In this document: positions 34,568 to 43,565 of the stretch, piece by piece
Layout: each line of letters starts with the position of its first letter
Numbering within the stretch: the first letter of the stretch is position 1
Assembly (NCBI GenBank): GCA_019359615.1
Contig: JAHHHA010000002.1
Location: 264,499-328,498, forward strand
Reading direction: 5' to 3'
DNA length: 64,000 nt
Source: Cyanosarcina radialis HA8281-LM2
GTDB lineage: Bacteria; Cyanobacteriota; Cyanobacteriia; Cyanobacteriales; CCAP-1448
Made by a program: the position numbers and the translations under genes
The notes under the pieces: generated by a model
Seen by the model: the letters and a program-made list of their open reading frames with translations, nothing else
Told to the model about the DNA's origin: nothing
The model's database searches: none

Positions 34568-36283
34568 CTAAGCAGGTAAAGTATAACGGCGATTAATCGC
34601 AGATTTAATGCGATCGCGGCTTTCTGTGGCTGACAAGTCAGACATCCCTTCGATCTCAGCGGCTTCCTCGGCCAGCGTTTCGTCTTTAATCGCTTCTTGA
34701 AACCACCGGGAGTAATCTTGCCGTTGCAGGTGGTAGAGCCACGTGTCTTCATCCACCCCCGCTGCCATTTGAGTAAAGGTAATCAAGTTTTGAGCGCGAA
34801 GATTCAACTTCGCTTCCGGCCCGCGAAAGTAGAAGCTTTTATCTTCACCGAGTTCGCCTTCGGCGTAGTTCCGCATATGGCGGCGACGTTCGGTTTTCGG
34901 CGGCGCGACTTGGAAGCGAAAAGGCGGTTCTTCAGTTTGACGGAACCAAGCCAGCACTTCTCTTTCTTCCAGACGATCGGGCAGGGGATCTGGCGGGCAA
35001 TGTCCGACAGCGTTGCAAAAGGCCGTAATGGTTTCATGCGGTGCTTGACCGACTGCGATCGCTACATTTGCCAACAACAGCGCCGGAACGGCTACTCGAT
35101 CTGGATGCACCGTAATCAGCACCATGTTACTCAAAGCTTGAGGCATGGTTATAGAGGCAGGATTCCAAGAGGCTGGCAGTAAGTGATGGGCTTCATCGAC
35201 GATCAGCCAGTGAGGTCTGCCAGTGCGCGATCGCATTTCTAACAGCGATGGTAGCAATCCAGCAAAATAGGCAGGACGCTCTTCTAACTTGACCCCCAAT
35301 AAATTGATGATGACATTGCGATCGGGCTTATCCAACAAAGTCAAAATTTCGGTCGTGTTGGGAGGCTGACGGCTATCTCCCAATACTACTGCCCCTTCTA
35401 AGCTTTCGTAATCTCCTTCTGGATCGATCAGGGCAAACTGATAGCCCTCTTCCGCCAGTCGTTCCACGATCCCCGTGGCCAAAGTAGATTTGCCGCCCCC
35501 AGACGTACCTGCCAGCAACAAACTAGAACCGTAAGCTGGCATATACACTTCACTCTTGTCCGCTTTCGTTCCCAGCAAAATCTGATGGCGGGTTTGCGAG
35601 ACGGCGAACTCTTCTAGATCGCTAGAGACTAACTTGTTTATCAGTTCGACAACGCCCGCCCCTCGGCTGCTGGGTGTTACCCAGTCTGCCCGTTCTTTCA
35701 CCATCGGCAAGGCATTAGCTACCGCCACTGAAAATTCGCAGGTTTCTAAAAAGGCGTGGTCGTTTTCGGCATCTCCGATCGCCACTGCATTATGAGGAGA
35801 TAATCCCAAATGAGTCAAGGCAGCGTTCAATCCAACGGCTTTATTAATTCCCGACGGCAGCACCATTACTGCCCCTTTATTAAAAATTACCTGTAGCTCC
35901 AATCCCAAGTCGCGAATGGTTTCCAGCACCGCCGTTTCGTGCGGATGCCAGGTAGAAACGATGACTTTGCCAATGCCCAGGGATTCGACTTGACGATCTC
36001 GAAGAGCTTGGATAAAAGCTTCTGGCGGGCGATCGCCTAATAATAGTTCTTCTCGCGTCGCTGGAAAATATACTAAAGCACCATTTTCGGCTACCACGCC
36101 ATCAAACCAATCGACTTGGGGAAATACTTCTGTAACATCGTCTAAATGTCGCCCGGTAACGAGAAACAGTTTGCGTCCGGTTTCTCGCAGGCGTTTGAGA
36201 GCATCAAGTGTTTGTTCGCCGACTCGGCCGTCGGTTGCCAGAGTGCCGTCGTAATCGGTAGCGAAAGCGAGATAGCGTGTCAT
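34568..36283 (-). CDS. Fusion of HAD-IIB phosphatase and HerA/DUF87-type P-loop ATPase
   Basis: A 571-residue two-domain protein. Residues 1-220 are a Cof-type HAD hydrolase: DYDGTL (Asp10, Asp12), VTGR (42-45), Lys near NKAVGLNAAL (147) and GDAENDHAF (170-178), a complete HAD active site. Residues 245-420 are an ATPase: Walker A GTSGGGKST (259-267), then LIDPEGDYE typical of HerA/DUF87 proteins, and Walker B LIVDEAHH (360-367). The C-terminal 130 residues are helical, with RQDYSRWF. The substrate is unknown; HAD-IIB members act on sugar phosphates. Its strand opposes both neighbours. Confidence 0.88.
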   Translation of the reverse strand: MTRYLAFATDYDGTLATDGRVGEQTLDALKRLRETGRKLFLVTGRHLDDVTEVFPQVDWFDGVVAENGALVYFPATREELLLGDRPPEAFIQALRDRQVESLGIGKVIVSTWHPHETAVLETIRDLGLELQVIFNKGAVMVLPSGINKAVGLNAALTHLGLSPHNAVAIGDAENDHAFLETCEFSVAVANALPMVKERADWVTPSSRGAGVVELINKLVSSDLEEFAVSQTRHQILLGTKADKSEVYMPAYGSSLLLAGTSGGGKSTLATGIVERLAEEGYQFALIDPEGDYESLEGAVVLGDSRQPPNTTEILTLLDKPDRNVIINLLGVKLEERPAYFAGLLPSLLEMRSRTGRPHWLIVDEAHHLLPASWNPASITMPQALSNMVLITVHPDRVAVPALLLANVAIAVGQAPHETITAFCNAVGHCPPDPLPDRLEEREVLAWFRQTEEPPFRFQVAPPKTERRRHMRNYAEGELGEDKSFYFRGPEAKLNLRAQNLITFTQMAAGVDEDTWLYHLQRQDYSRWFQEAIKDETLAEEAAEIEGMSDLSATESRDRIKSAINRRYTLPA

Positions 36284-36701
36284 CTGAATTATGAATGATG
36301 AATTATGAAAAGCCCGTCAATAAATCTCGTAGCTCTGAAAATGCGCCTTTTAATTGAGTGTCTGCTGCTAAGGGCGATCGCACACCTCCCTAAAGACAGG
36401 TTATCTATCCCAGCCCAAGGCAGAATAAAAGTCAAATGGCTATTTTTATGCCCTATGCCCTATGTCCTATGCACTTTTCCTTAATTTTTTTCTCCCAATC
36501 GATTACTAGCAGGGGGTTCTGAAGCCAGAATGAAGAAATGTCAAGGGATGCGAAGGATTTTGAAGAGAAGCCAAACAAACCTGTTTTCTACAATACAAAG
36601 TGCTACTGTGAAATTATCAACAATTAAGGTTGCAGCAGCAAAACTTTTAAACTGCTCTTGCAAGTTAAGTTTTGCCAAAATATCTAGCTGGAGACTCGCA
36701 T
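36284..36701. other. Spacer and long 5' leader of the hibernation factor gene
   Basis: About 418 bases. A CCCTATG direct repeat (about 36450-36470) and an ATGAATGATGAATTATGA run are short repeats. The part after about 36480 probably includes a long untranslated leader, as known for lrtA in other cyanobacteria, where it affects light-dependent transcript stability; here this is inference. GGAG (36691-36694) is the ribosome site of the next gene. Confidence 0.45.
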
Positions 36702-37352
36702 ATGAAGCTCGTAATCCAGGGCAAAAATATAGAAATTACCGATGCAATTCGTGAATACGTGCATCAAAAAATTGAGAAGGCTGTCAGTCACTTTCAAAAC
36801 CTCACAAATGAGGTCGATGTACGTCTATCAGTGGCCCGAAATCCTAGAATCACCTCCAAGCAGATAGCTGAAGTTACTCTTTACGCTAACGGTACTGTAA
36901 TTAGGGCCCAAGAAGGCAGCGAAACTCTGTATGCCAGCATTGATATGGTGGCAGATAAGATCGCTCGCAAGTTACGCAAATACAAAGAAAAACGACTCGA
37001 ACAAAAAACTCAGTCTAAGGCAAAAACTAGCGAGTTAGTAGAACAGGAACCTGTAGAATCGACTTTGATTGGCGATCGCGCTCCGGAAATGCCCGATGAA
37101 GTGGTGCGAATGAAGTATTTCGCCATGCCGCCGATGACCATTCCAGAAGCTTTGGAGCAGCTACAATTAGTAGATCACGGCTTCTATATGTTCTGCAATG
37201 CTGAAACCAACGAAATTAACGTGATTTACGAGCGCAATCATGGCGGTTATGGAGTAATTCAACCCCGTAATACCAACGGTCATACTAACCAGAAAAATGG
37301 CCAAACTGCTCGTCACGAGACTTCGGAAAAGTCTAAAGCTGGATTCTCTTAA
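36702..37352 (+). CDS. hpf: Ribosome hibernation-promoting factor, long form (LrtA)
   Basis: A 216-residue long-form HPF/LrtA that binds the ribosome in dark or stationary phase and promotes 100S dimers. The N-terminal domain begins [31 protein letters not shown] and has [12 protein letters not shown] and [19 protein letters not shown]. The C-terminal dimerisation domain reads [45 protein letters not shown] by motif order. GGAG eight bases before the ATG at 36702 decides the start; ten upstream codons are also open. A terminator follows at 37443. In cyanobacteria lrtA is light-repressed. Confidence 0.95.
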   Translation: MKLVIQGKNIEITDAIREYVHQKIEKAVSHFQNLTNEVDVRLSVARNPRITSKQIAEVTLYANGTVIRAQEGSETLYASIDMVADKIARKLRKYKEKRLEQKTQSKAKTSELVEQEPVESTLIGDRAPEMPDEVVRMKYFAMPPMTIPEALEQLQLVDHGFYMFCNAETNEINVIYERNHGGYGVIQPRNTNGHTNQKNGQTARHETSEKSKAGFS

Positions 37353-37442
37353 AAAGGACTCTGGCATACTTAGTAACTAGGATATAAAAGTATTAAGCTT
37401 TCCCTAGTTGAGGCAGTTGAATTATCTTTAAATAGATCGAAC

Positions 37443-37467
37443 AAGGGCAGGTTAATCTTGCCCTTTT
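37443..37467 (+). terminator. Rho-independent terminator after hpf/lrtA
   Basis: A 7-bp stem AAGGGCA (37443-37449) pairs with TGCCCTT (37459-37465), loop GGTTAATCT, followed by TTATATAG. It lies about 90 bases after the stop of the hibernation factor gene. Confidence 0.75.
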
Positions 37468-37784
37468 ATATAGCCTTTCTCTCATGACTTGCGATCTAGC
37501 CGTTCCGGCTGTCCCAGTTGGCTATCTTGGCAGCCATTGGTGTCAAGTTAACGGTCAAAACATTCATCCGTCAGGGGTTGAAAACTAGGCTGTTGACTTT
37601 GTGGGGTTTTCAGTCAAATTATCTCATCCAATAATCTTGTCGTCAAAATTCGCCAGGAGCTTTCGTCAGTGTCGGAATACAAAAGCCCAGTGAGTAGATT
37701 AGCGAGATTGTTTAAAAGAGGTCGAAACAACTGGAAAGAAAAAGCCTTATCAAAACAAAAGAAAGTAAGAGCCTTAGAAATTAA

Positions 37785-39081
37785 GGTTCTTTCGGACTTG
37801 AAGTGCTAAAATATTAGCATAAATCTTCATAATTTGGAGTTAAGTTAAGAATGAAAAGAATAATAACAAGACTCCTAAATTTGCCAGAAGTAATAGTAGA
37901 AGCTAGTCGGCAAGAGGGTAAAGTCTTAATTTTATCAGTAAGTCGAACTGGCAAAAGTGCGGTCTGTCCACGATGCGGTCGCCGCTCGGAACATTTACAT
38001 CAAAACCAAAAACACTTGGTGAAAGATTTACCAATGGGAGAGCGAGAAGTAATTCTCAACGTAAATCGGCGAAGATTTAAATGTAAAAAATGTCAAAAAA
38101 CCTTTAGCGAACAGCTAGATTTTGTAGGAGAAAGAAGAGGATATACGCATCGATACGCGGAGAATATCACTAAACAAGTGATTAATAGTGATGTGAGTAA
38201 TGTCGCTAAAAACAATGGCTTAACCGATGAAGAAGTAAGTTCGATGGTTAAGGATGTAGCGAGTCGGGTGATGCCCATAAATGTGAAGAATTTGAAAAGA
38301 TTAGGCATTGATGAAATTAGTTTGGTCAAAGGTCAAGGAAAATTTATTGTTGTCCTCGTAGACCTAGACCAAGGAAAGTTAGTAGGATTAGTCAAATCAA
38401 GAAAACAAGTGGTCATCGAAAAAGAATTGAAAAAGTGGGGAGAAGGTGTTCTCGAACAAATAGAAGAGGTCAGCATAGATATGACTGGCAACTATAAATC
38501 TTTAATCGAGAAGATGTGTCCAAACGCACAGGTGACAATAGATAGGTTTCATGTCACCAAGATAGTACATGAAGAGCTAAATCAAGCGAGAATCAATCAA
38601 AAGCAAATTGCTAAAGAGTTAAATATCGAAGCCAGAGAAAAAATTCTCGCTAGTTTAAAAGGCAATAAATATACACTGTTAAAAGCTGAGAGTAAACTAA
38701 CAGAACTACAACAAGAGAAGTTGGAAAAAATTCGAGAAGCATCTCCTTTAATAGCAATAATGCACGATTTAAAAGAGAAATTTCATGACTTGTTGGAACA
38801 GAGTGAAGACTTAGGAACAGGAACTTTTGAACTTATTGACTGGTTAAAGAAAGCTGAACCGTACTACGAAAAAAGCGTCAAGACGATTAAACGATGGTTT
38901 GGCTTCATAGTGGGATATTTTGAGAAAAGAACAACCAGTGGGGTAGTAGAAGGAATTAACAATAAGTTGAAATTGATAAAACGAAGTGGATTTGGCTTCA
39001 GGAATTTCCATAATTTTGAAATTAGAGCTTTACTTTCTTGGTACTATCCTATTAGTTTAGCACTGTAGGTACGAAAGAACC
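37785..39081 (+). mobile_element. ISL3-family insertion sequence, apparently intact
   Basis: A 1297-bp element. Terminal inverted repeats of 22 bp start GGTTCTTTCG and end GTGC (37785-37806 and inverted 39060-39081); the first 10 and last 4 positions match, with several mismatches between. It has one complete transposase gene. No 8-bp direct repeat is seen at the flanks (GAAATTAA against AAAAGCTT), so a rearrangement next to the element is likely. Confidence 0.85.
37851..39068 (+). CDS. ISL3 family transposase
   Basis: A 405-residue transposase. The N-terminus has the zinc-ribbon motifs CPRCGRRSEH and KCKKC of ISL3 proteins. The DDE domain begins at LGIDEISLVKGQGKF (first Asp) and has VSIDMTGNYKSLIEKMCPNAQVTIDRFHV (second Asp, by motif order) and TTSGVVEGINNKLKLIKR (catalytic Glu). 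The length is full for the family. It lies between intact inverted repeats, so the element may still be mobile. Base composition is AT-richer than the host genes, fitting recent arrival. Confidence 0.93.
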   Translation: MKRIITRLLNLPEVIVEASRQEGKVLILSVSRTGKSAVCPRCGRRSEHLHQNQKHLVKDLPMGEREVILNVNRRRFKCKKCQKTFSEQLDFVGERRGYTHRYAENITKQVINSDVSNVAKNNGLTDEEVSSMVKDVASRVMPINVKNLKRLGIDEISLVKGQGKFIVVLVDLDQGKLVGLVKSRKQVVIEKELKKWGEGVLEQIEEVSIDMTGNYKSLIEKMCPNAQVTIDRFHVTKIVHEELNQARINQKQIAKELNIEAREKILASLKGNKYTLLKAESKLTELQQEKLEKIREASPLIAIMHDLKEKFHDLLEQSEDLGTGTFELIDWLKKAEPYYEKSVKTIKRWFGFIVGYFEKRTTSGVVEGINNKLKLIKRSGFGFRNFHNFEIRALLSWYYPISLAL

Positions 39082-40159
39082 AAAAGCTTTAGTAGTTTTA
39101 GGAATTTCTCAAGCAGAGTTTGAAGCAAAAGTAAAAAATAAAGACGGGGAAATATCACATCAAGATGTCGAGATCTTAGGATTAGAGATTATGATTTCTC
39201 CCAAAGGAGAACTGATTAGAGAGCGGCTAGATAAAATCAGCAATCGAGTGGGAGTACCCGTGCAAATTGTGGCCGATAACAGTAGCGATCTGGCAAGCGG
39301 CATCAAGCTCTATCAGCAAAAACATCCAGCCATAATTTATACTCATGATGTCACTCAGGCCATGGCTTTAATTTTGAAATATGAATTAGAGGCGAATGAT
39401 AGATATCAATCATTTCGGGAAAAATGTCACCGAAGCAAGCAACAACTCAAGCAAACAGAACTCGCTTTTTTATCACCGCCAGCCCAGCGAAGTCAATGCC
39501 GTTACTTGAATATTGAAAAGTTGATATCCTGGGGAAATAAGCTGCTAAACAGTTCGCCATCAACTCTAGCTAAATTAGTGCCAAATCTTACCTCTGTCGA
39601 ATTAGAGCGAAAAATTGCCGAGAAGTTGGGGTGGTTATTTGATTATCAAGTAGAGCTAGGTAAGTGGCAGCAAATGGTAAAATTGACTCGCCAGGTTGAA
39701 ACTCAATTAAAACCTTGGGGAATCGAGCGTCAAAGTCTGGAATATTGCCAGCAAACTGCCTTAGCAAATCTCCCGGATTCTCTGGGAAATTTTCCTCAAC
39801 GAGTGGCTGATTAGGTGGCGATTCAGTCGGCGAAAATTCCTGACTCAAGAACTGGACTAGCAACTTCCGATGTCATTGAATCTTTGTTCGGGAAATATAA
39901 GAACTTTTCTGCACGTTGCCCAGTTCAAGAAATGGGGCAGATGTTACTCACACTTGGCTTATCTACTATGGAACTCAGGGATACTGTAGTCAAAAATGCC
40001 CTGGAAACTACGACGTTTAAAGATGTTGAATCTTGGTTAGCTGAGGTGTTTGGTCAGTCTATGCTCTCAAAAAGGAAGAAATTGTTTGCTGCCGCTGACA
40101 GCAACACAAAAATTGTATGAGTTTTTATCGCCAAAAAAGGCACAAAGTCAACACCCTAG

Positions 40160-40530
40160 TTCAAAACCCCTGCCTCAAAGCTAAAGTCCTCGCTCAGAGG
40201 ACTAATACCAATTCTCATTAATCGCTGGAGACATGGCTGGGCTGGGAGACGCGATGTTAAGTTGACACCAATGCTTGGAAGCCTACCCCACAAGACTGTT
40301 CGCCATGATTTAGACTCGCTATATTAGGGTTAACGGAAATCTCATAACAGAACGGCACGATCGTATGACTGGCAATACTTTTGAGAAAATCATTGATGAG
40401 AATAATGTTAACTTAAATTATGAGTCATATCCTGAATTTGGTAATTACACAAAAATAGGTGTTAAAGCAAGAGTCAAGAACGTTCAACAATCGCCGTAAT
40501 AGCATTAAGTTAGAGCGATCGCTTCCTATA
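40160..40530. other. Spacer with repeat remnants and a possible gene fragment
   Basis: The first 45 bases are the AACCCC...AAAGTCCTCGCTCAGAGGACT hairpin repeat. GGAAGCCTACCCCACAAGA at about 40277 is another repeat. A 44-codon plus-strand frame (ATG 40365 to TAA 40497-40499, MTGNTFEKIIDENN...) looks coding-like and is open further upstream, so it may be the tail of a lost gene. I cannot assign it. Confidence 0.4.
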
Positions 40531-40872
40531 TTAAAAATTAATTCGCCCAGTTGTCAGGAGTCTCAAACCAATGGCAAAAAAAGTAAAAGATAGAAAAAAG
40601 TACCACAGACTAGTTGGCAGCAAAACTACTTTACCGCTAACAAAAATCAAGATTATACCAAGTCCTACTAATATCCAACCAAAGTTGCCAATCTGACGCG
40701 GAAAAAACCCTAGAGAGACGATGCCAGCGGTGAGAGCCAGAATCGATCCTGTAGCGGAAACATCGCTCCACCAATAGCGAGATACTGCCGTCGTAAACAG
40801 GATATTTTGACCTAGAAAGTAGACTCCCGCTATTAATAAAGCCAAACCAATAAGTTGGGAGAAAAATCGCAT
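40531..40872 (-). CDS. Hypothetical four-helix membrane protein
   Basis: A 113-residue protein with four hydrophobic stretches: LIGLALLIAGVYFLGQNILF, ILALTAGIVSLGFF, GWILVGLGIILIFVSGKVVLL and LWYFFLSFTFFAIGLRLL. I do not recognise the family; similar small proteins are annotated as hypothetical in cyanobacteria. An AGGAGG-like stretch (rc of ACCTCCTG at 40877-40884) is well placed before the ATG, which supports a real gene. Confidence 0.65.
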   Translation of the reverse strand: MRFFSQLIGLALLIAGVYFLGQNILFTTAVSRYWWSDVSATGSILALTAGIVSLGFFPRQIGNFGWILVGLGIILIFVSGKVVLLPTSLWYFFLSFTFFAIGLRLLTTGRINF

Positions 40873-41471
40873 TTTTACCTCCTGTTGTATGCGTTCCTCG
40901 CTACACAGCGCTGTTTTTACTCTTGGGGTTATTCTTAGATCTCATATCTTAATATCCCAGCCTTAACTGAGAACATCGATCGAAGCTTACCATTGTCATC
41001 AAAATGTGACAAATTTACTGCTAGATCTTAATCAAAATATTGTAAACAGCAACCTACTAATTTTTCAATAGCTCAAATGACGCATTTTCGTGAGGTAAAT
41101 GAAAACATTCTCAATAATATTGAGAATTTGACCGCAGTTAATGAAAATAAGTTACCGATCGACATTTTGAGAGCAAAAAATATTAAAATAAATTATGAGT
41201 GTAGTTAGCGATCGCGATCGGTAAGGTTGACTGAACCCGTTAGCTAACTGCAAATCGAACGAATTAAATCCAGCGAATTTGCCATTGGCAAATGGATTGG
41301 AATGCGTTAGGAGGCTTGGCAATCTCGTACTTCCTATCGTTTGCCAGAAATTCAGTAAAGTGTGAGAGTTCAGAATTATTCTGAACTTCTGAACTTCTGA
41401 ACTCCTGTATTCTCTTCGTCAATGGTATGATTGGCAACAACAACCATCTCATTACAAAAGGGTAATAATGT
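40873..41471. other. Divergent promoter region with a perfect palindrome
   Basis: About 600 bases between divergent genes. The main feature is the inverted repeat at 41107-41127. A 43-codon frame (41077-41208) covers it but has no ribosome site. CTGAACTTCTGAACTCCTG repeats lie at about 41391-41415, just before gpmI. Confidence 0.5.
41107..41127. promoter_or_regulatory. Perfect 10-bp inverted repeat, operator-like
   Basis: ATTCTCAATA and its exact reverse complement TATTGAGAAT are separated by one base. Metalloregulators of the Fur type bind AT-rich repeats of this size, but I cannot match a known consensus. It lies about 345 bases before gpmI and 235 before the divergent membrane protein gene. 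Confidence 0.35.
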
Positions 41472-43070
41472 ATGGCGCAAGCACCTGTGTTTCCTGTGGT
41501 GCTAGTCATCCTAGACGGCTGGGGCGAGCGAAAAGAAACAGACGGAAACGCCATCGCTGCTGCTGATACACCTGTATTCGATAGTCTGCAAGCAGCTTAT
41601 CCCCACACCTCAATCTACACTTCTGGGAAGGCTGTCGGTCTGCCAGAGGGGCAAATGGGGAACTCCGAAGTAGGCCATCTCAACATCGGTGCTGGTAGAG
41701 TTGTCCCCCAGGAACTAGTGCGGATTTCTGATGCTGTAGAAGACGGTTCGCTGCTATCGAATGCCGCCCTGCTGCAAGTATGTCAAGAGACGCGCGATCG
41801 TGGCGGCAAGTTGCACTTAGTCGGTTTGTGTTCGGAAGGGGGAGTGCATTCCCACCTCGATCACCTCTTGGGATTGGTCGATTTAGCTAAATCTAATGAC
41901 ATCGGCGATGTCTGCATCCATGCGATTACTGACGGGCGAGATACCAATCCTAAAGATGGAGTAGAAGCAATTAGAAAAATTCAGGCTCATTGCGATCGCT
42001 TGGGCATCGGTAGAATTGTCACTCTTAGCGGTCGCTACTACGCGATGGATCGCGACCATAGATGGGATCGAGTCGAGCAAGCCTATCGAGTGATGACTCA
42101 AGATGCAGTCGGCAAGCAGCAGCCAGCCGCAGAAGTATTGGAAGATTTTTATGCTGAGGGAGTAACCGACGAATTTATCGTCCCTACGCGGATCGCTCCA
42201 GGAGCGGTATCGCCAGGAGATGGAGTCATATTCTTTAACTTTCGCCCCGATCGAGCCAGAGAACTGAGCTATGCGTTTGTCGATCCCAACTTTCAAGGGT
42301 TCGATCGCCAATTAATTTCACCTCTGAGCTTTCTCACGTTTACGCAGTACGATCCTAGCCTGCCAGTCTTAGTCGCTTTTACCCCACAGAATTTGACTAA
42401 TATTCTGGGAGAAGTGATTTCGCGCCACGGTATGAAGCAGTTTCGCGCCGCCGAAACCGAAAAATATGCTCACGTCACTTACTTTTTCAACGGGGGGCTA
42501 GAAGAGCCATTTCCGGGAGAAGACCGCGAAATGGTTCCCAGTCCCATGGTGGCTACCTATGATAAAGCTCCAGCCATGTCAGCGGCCAAAGTGACAGACG
42601 TAGCGATCGCTGCCATCTCTAAGCAAATTTACTCGCTGGTGGTAATTAACTATGCCAATCCAGATATGGTAGGACATACGGGGATGATGGCCCCGACGAT
42701 CGTAGCAATTGAAGAGGTCGATCGCTGTTTGGGCAGACTGTTAGAGAGCATCAACAAGGCTGGAGGAACGGCGATAATCATTGCCGATCATGGCAATGCT
42801 GAATGTATGATTGATGAGGATGGCAGTCCTTGGACGGCTCACACCACCAATCCAGTACCGTTTATTCTAGTAGAAGGGGAAGGATTAAAAATACCCGGAC
42901 ACGGCACCTCAGCAACTTTAAGAGATGACGGCCGCTTATCCGATATCGCACCGACGATTTTGGAAATTCTCAAGCTGCCACAACCAGCAGAAATGAAGGG
43001 TCGATCGATGTTGCTCCCAGTCGAGTTTGACGTGCGAGCCAATCGAACTCCGGTGCGGATTTCTCGATAG
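41472..43070 (+). CDS. gpmI: 2,3-bisphosphoglycerate-independent phosphoglycerate mutase
   Basis: It converts 3-phosphoglycerate and 2-phosphoglycerate in glycolysis, using two manganese ions; in cyanobacteria it sends fixed carbon towards pyruvate. The 532-residue length is normal. Visible are the metal-binding VLVILDGWGER, the phosphorylated serine in GNSEVGHLNIGAGRVV (Ser65), ITDGRDTNP, FFNFRPDRARELS, and the second metal site NYANPDMVGHTG and IADHGNAECM. secG follows about 260 bases downstream on the same strand, an order I know from other cyanobacteria. Confidence 0.97.
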   Translation: MAQAPVFPVVLVILDGWGERKETDGNAIAAADTPVFDSLQAAYPHTSIYTSGKAVGLPEGQMGNSEVGHLNIGAGRVVPQELVRISDAVEDGSLLSNAALLQVCQETRDRGGKLHLVGLCSEGGVHSHLDHLLGLVDLAKSNDIGDVCIHAITDGRDTNPKDGVEAIRKIQAHCDRLGIGRIVTLSGRYYAMDRDHRWDRVEQAYRVMTQDAVGKQQPAAEVLEDFYAEGVTDEFIVPTRIAPGAVSPGDGVIFFNFRPDRARELSYAFVDPNFQGFDRQLISPLSFLTFTQYDPSLPVLVAFTPQNLTNILGEVISRHGMKQFRAAETEKYAHVTYFFNGGLEEPFPGEDREMVPSPMVATYDKAPAMSAAKVTDVAIAAISKQIYSLVVINYANPDMVGHTGMMAPTIVAIEEVDRCLGRLLESINKAGGTAIIIADHGNAECMIDEDGSPWTAHTTNPVPFILVEGEGLKIPGHGTSATLRDDGRLSDIAPTILEILKLPQPAEMKGRSMLLPVEFDVRANRTPVRISR

Positions 43071-43329
43071 ATTGTCATTTGTTATTTGAAGGCAGGCTTT
43101 CGTGTCTACCTCACAAGAATTGTGGCAGATGTCTATTCTGAAATCCTGTTGGCGCAGCCTGCGCTCGGCGCATACTCCTTTGAGGTTAATGGTGTGGCAA
43201 GCCGGGTTTGATTCAATGTTAATGGTATGTGGCAAAGATTACTGGCAAAACCCGCCCCTACAACTGAACTTCTGAACTTCTGAACTTCTGAACTTCTGAA
43301 CTCCTGAACTCCTGAACTCCTAACTCACT
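43071..43329. repeat. Repeat cluster between gpmI and secG
   Basis: It contains AGGCAGGCTTTCGTGTCTACCTCACAAGAAT-type hairpin sequence (about 43091-43121), TTGGCGCAGCCTGCGCTCGG (about 43149-43174, repeated at about 45262-45287) and about six units of CTGAACTTCTGAACTCCTG type (43264-43325), which end just before the secG ATG. Confidence 0.65.
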
Positions 43330-43563
43330 ATGAACGTTAATAGCATCGTGCAAATTATCTGGGCCTTGTCGGCTGTAATTTTAATTGTGGTGGTGTTGCT
43401 CCACAGCCCCAAAGGTGATGGGATTGGCGGTATTGGCGGACAAGCTCAATTATTTACTAGCACTAAAAGTGCCGAAACCTCTCTCAATCGCTTTACCTGG
43501 ACTTTATGCATCGTTTTTTTGGGTTTAAGCGTAGTTTTAAGCGCAGGTTGGCTGGGGCGATAA
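43330..43563 (+). CDS. secG: Preprotein translocase subunit SecG
   Basis: A 77-residue accessory subunit of the SecYEG channel in plasma and thylakoid membranes. Two membrane helices (about 5-25 and 53-73) flank the cytoplasmic loop HSPKGDGIGGIGGQAQLFTSTKSAETSLNR, which carries the family pattern K-G-D-G-x-G-G and S-A-E-x-x-L-N/T. The length matches cyanobacterial SecG. The TnpB-bearing element begins right after the stop, so the native terminator may be displaced. Confidence 0.95.
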   Translation: MNVNSIVQIIWALSAVILIVVVLLHSPKGDGIGGIGGQAQLFTSTKSAETSLNRFTWTLCIVFLGLSVVLSAGWLGR

Positions 43564-43565
43564 GA

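Larger units (their letters stand above)
37669..40120 (+). pseudogene. Transposase of the outer insertion sequence, broken by ISL3 insertion and nonsense codon
   Basis: The 5' piece (GTG 37669 to 37784) encodes SEYKSPVSRLARLFKRGRNN...KKVRALEIK. The 3' piece (39082-40120) resumes with KALVVLGISQAEFE, IVADNSSDLASGIKLYQ, THDVTQAMALILKYE and later SDVIESLFGKYKNFSARCP. An in-frame TAG at 39812-39814 (after RVAD) interrupts it, so the tail after it is not made in one piece. Family comparison by eye suggests that a central part with catalytic residues is missing, which points to a deletion at the ISL3 junction. Strand and frame are otherwise preserved. It cannot be functional. Confidence 0.75.
37585..40159 (+). 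mobile_element. Degraded insertion sequence with an ISL3 element nested inside
   Basis: The outer termini are CTAGGCTGTTGACTTTGTG (37585-37603) and, inverted at 40141-40159, CTAGGGTGTTGACTTTGTG, 18 of 19 identical. Flanking bases TTGAAAA and TTCAAAA could be a decayed 7-bp target duplication. The right flank (TTCAAAACCCC...AAAGTCCTC) is the interspersed repeat also seen near 11000, so the element entered such a repeat. Inside lie a broken transposase gene and the ISL3 element 37785-39081. Confidence 0.8.

Noticed and set aside
37390..37584. Search for a tRNA or small RNA between hpf and the transposon
   Set aside because: Apart from the terminator no cloverleaf or conserved arm (such as GTTCGAATC) was found.
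40365..40499. 44-codon frame MTGNTFEKIIDENN...
   Set aside because: Coding-like composition, but short, unmatched, and possibly only the end of a deleted gene.
41077..41208. 43-codon frame MTHFREVNENILNNIENL... over the palindrome
   Set aside because: No ribosome site and low-complexity AT-rich sequence; the palindrome explains part of it.
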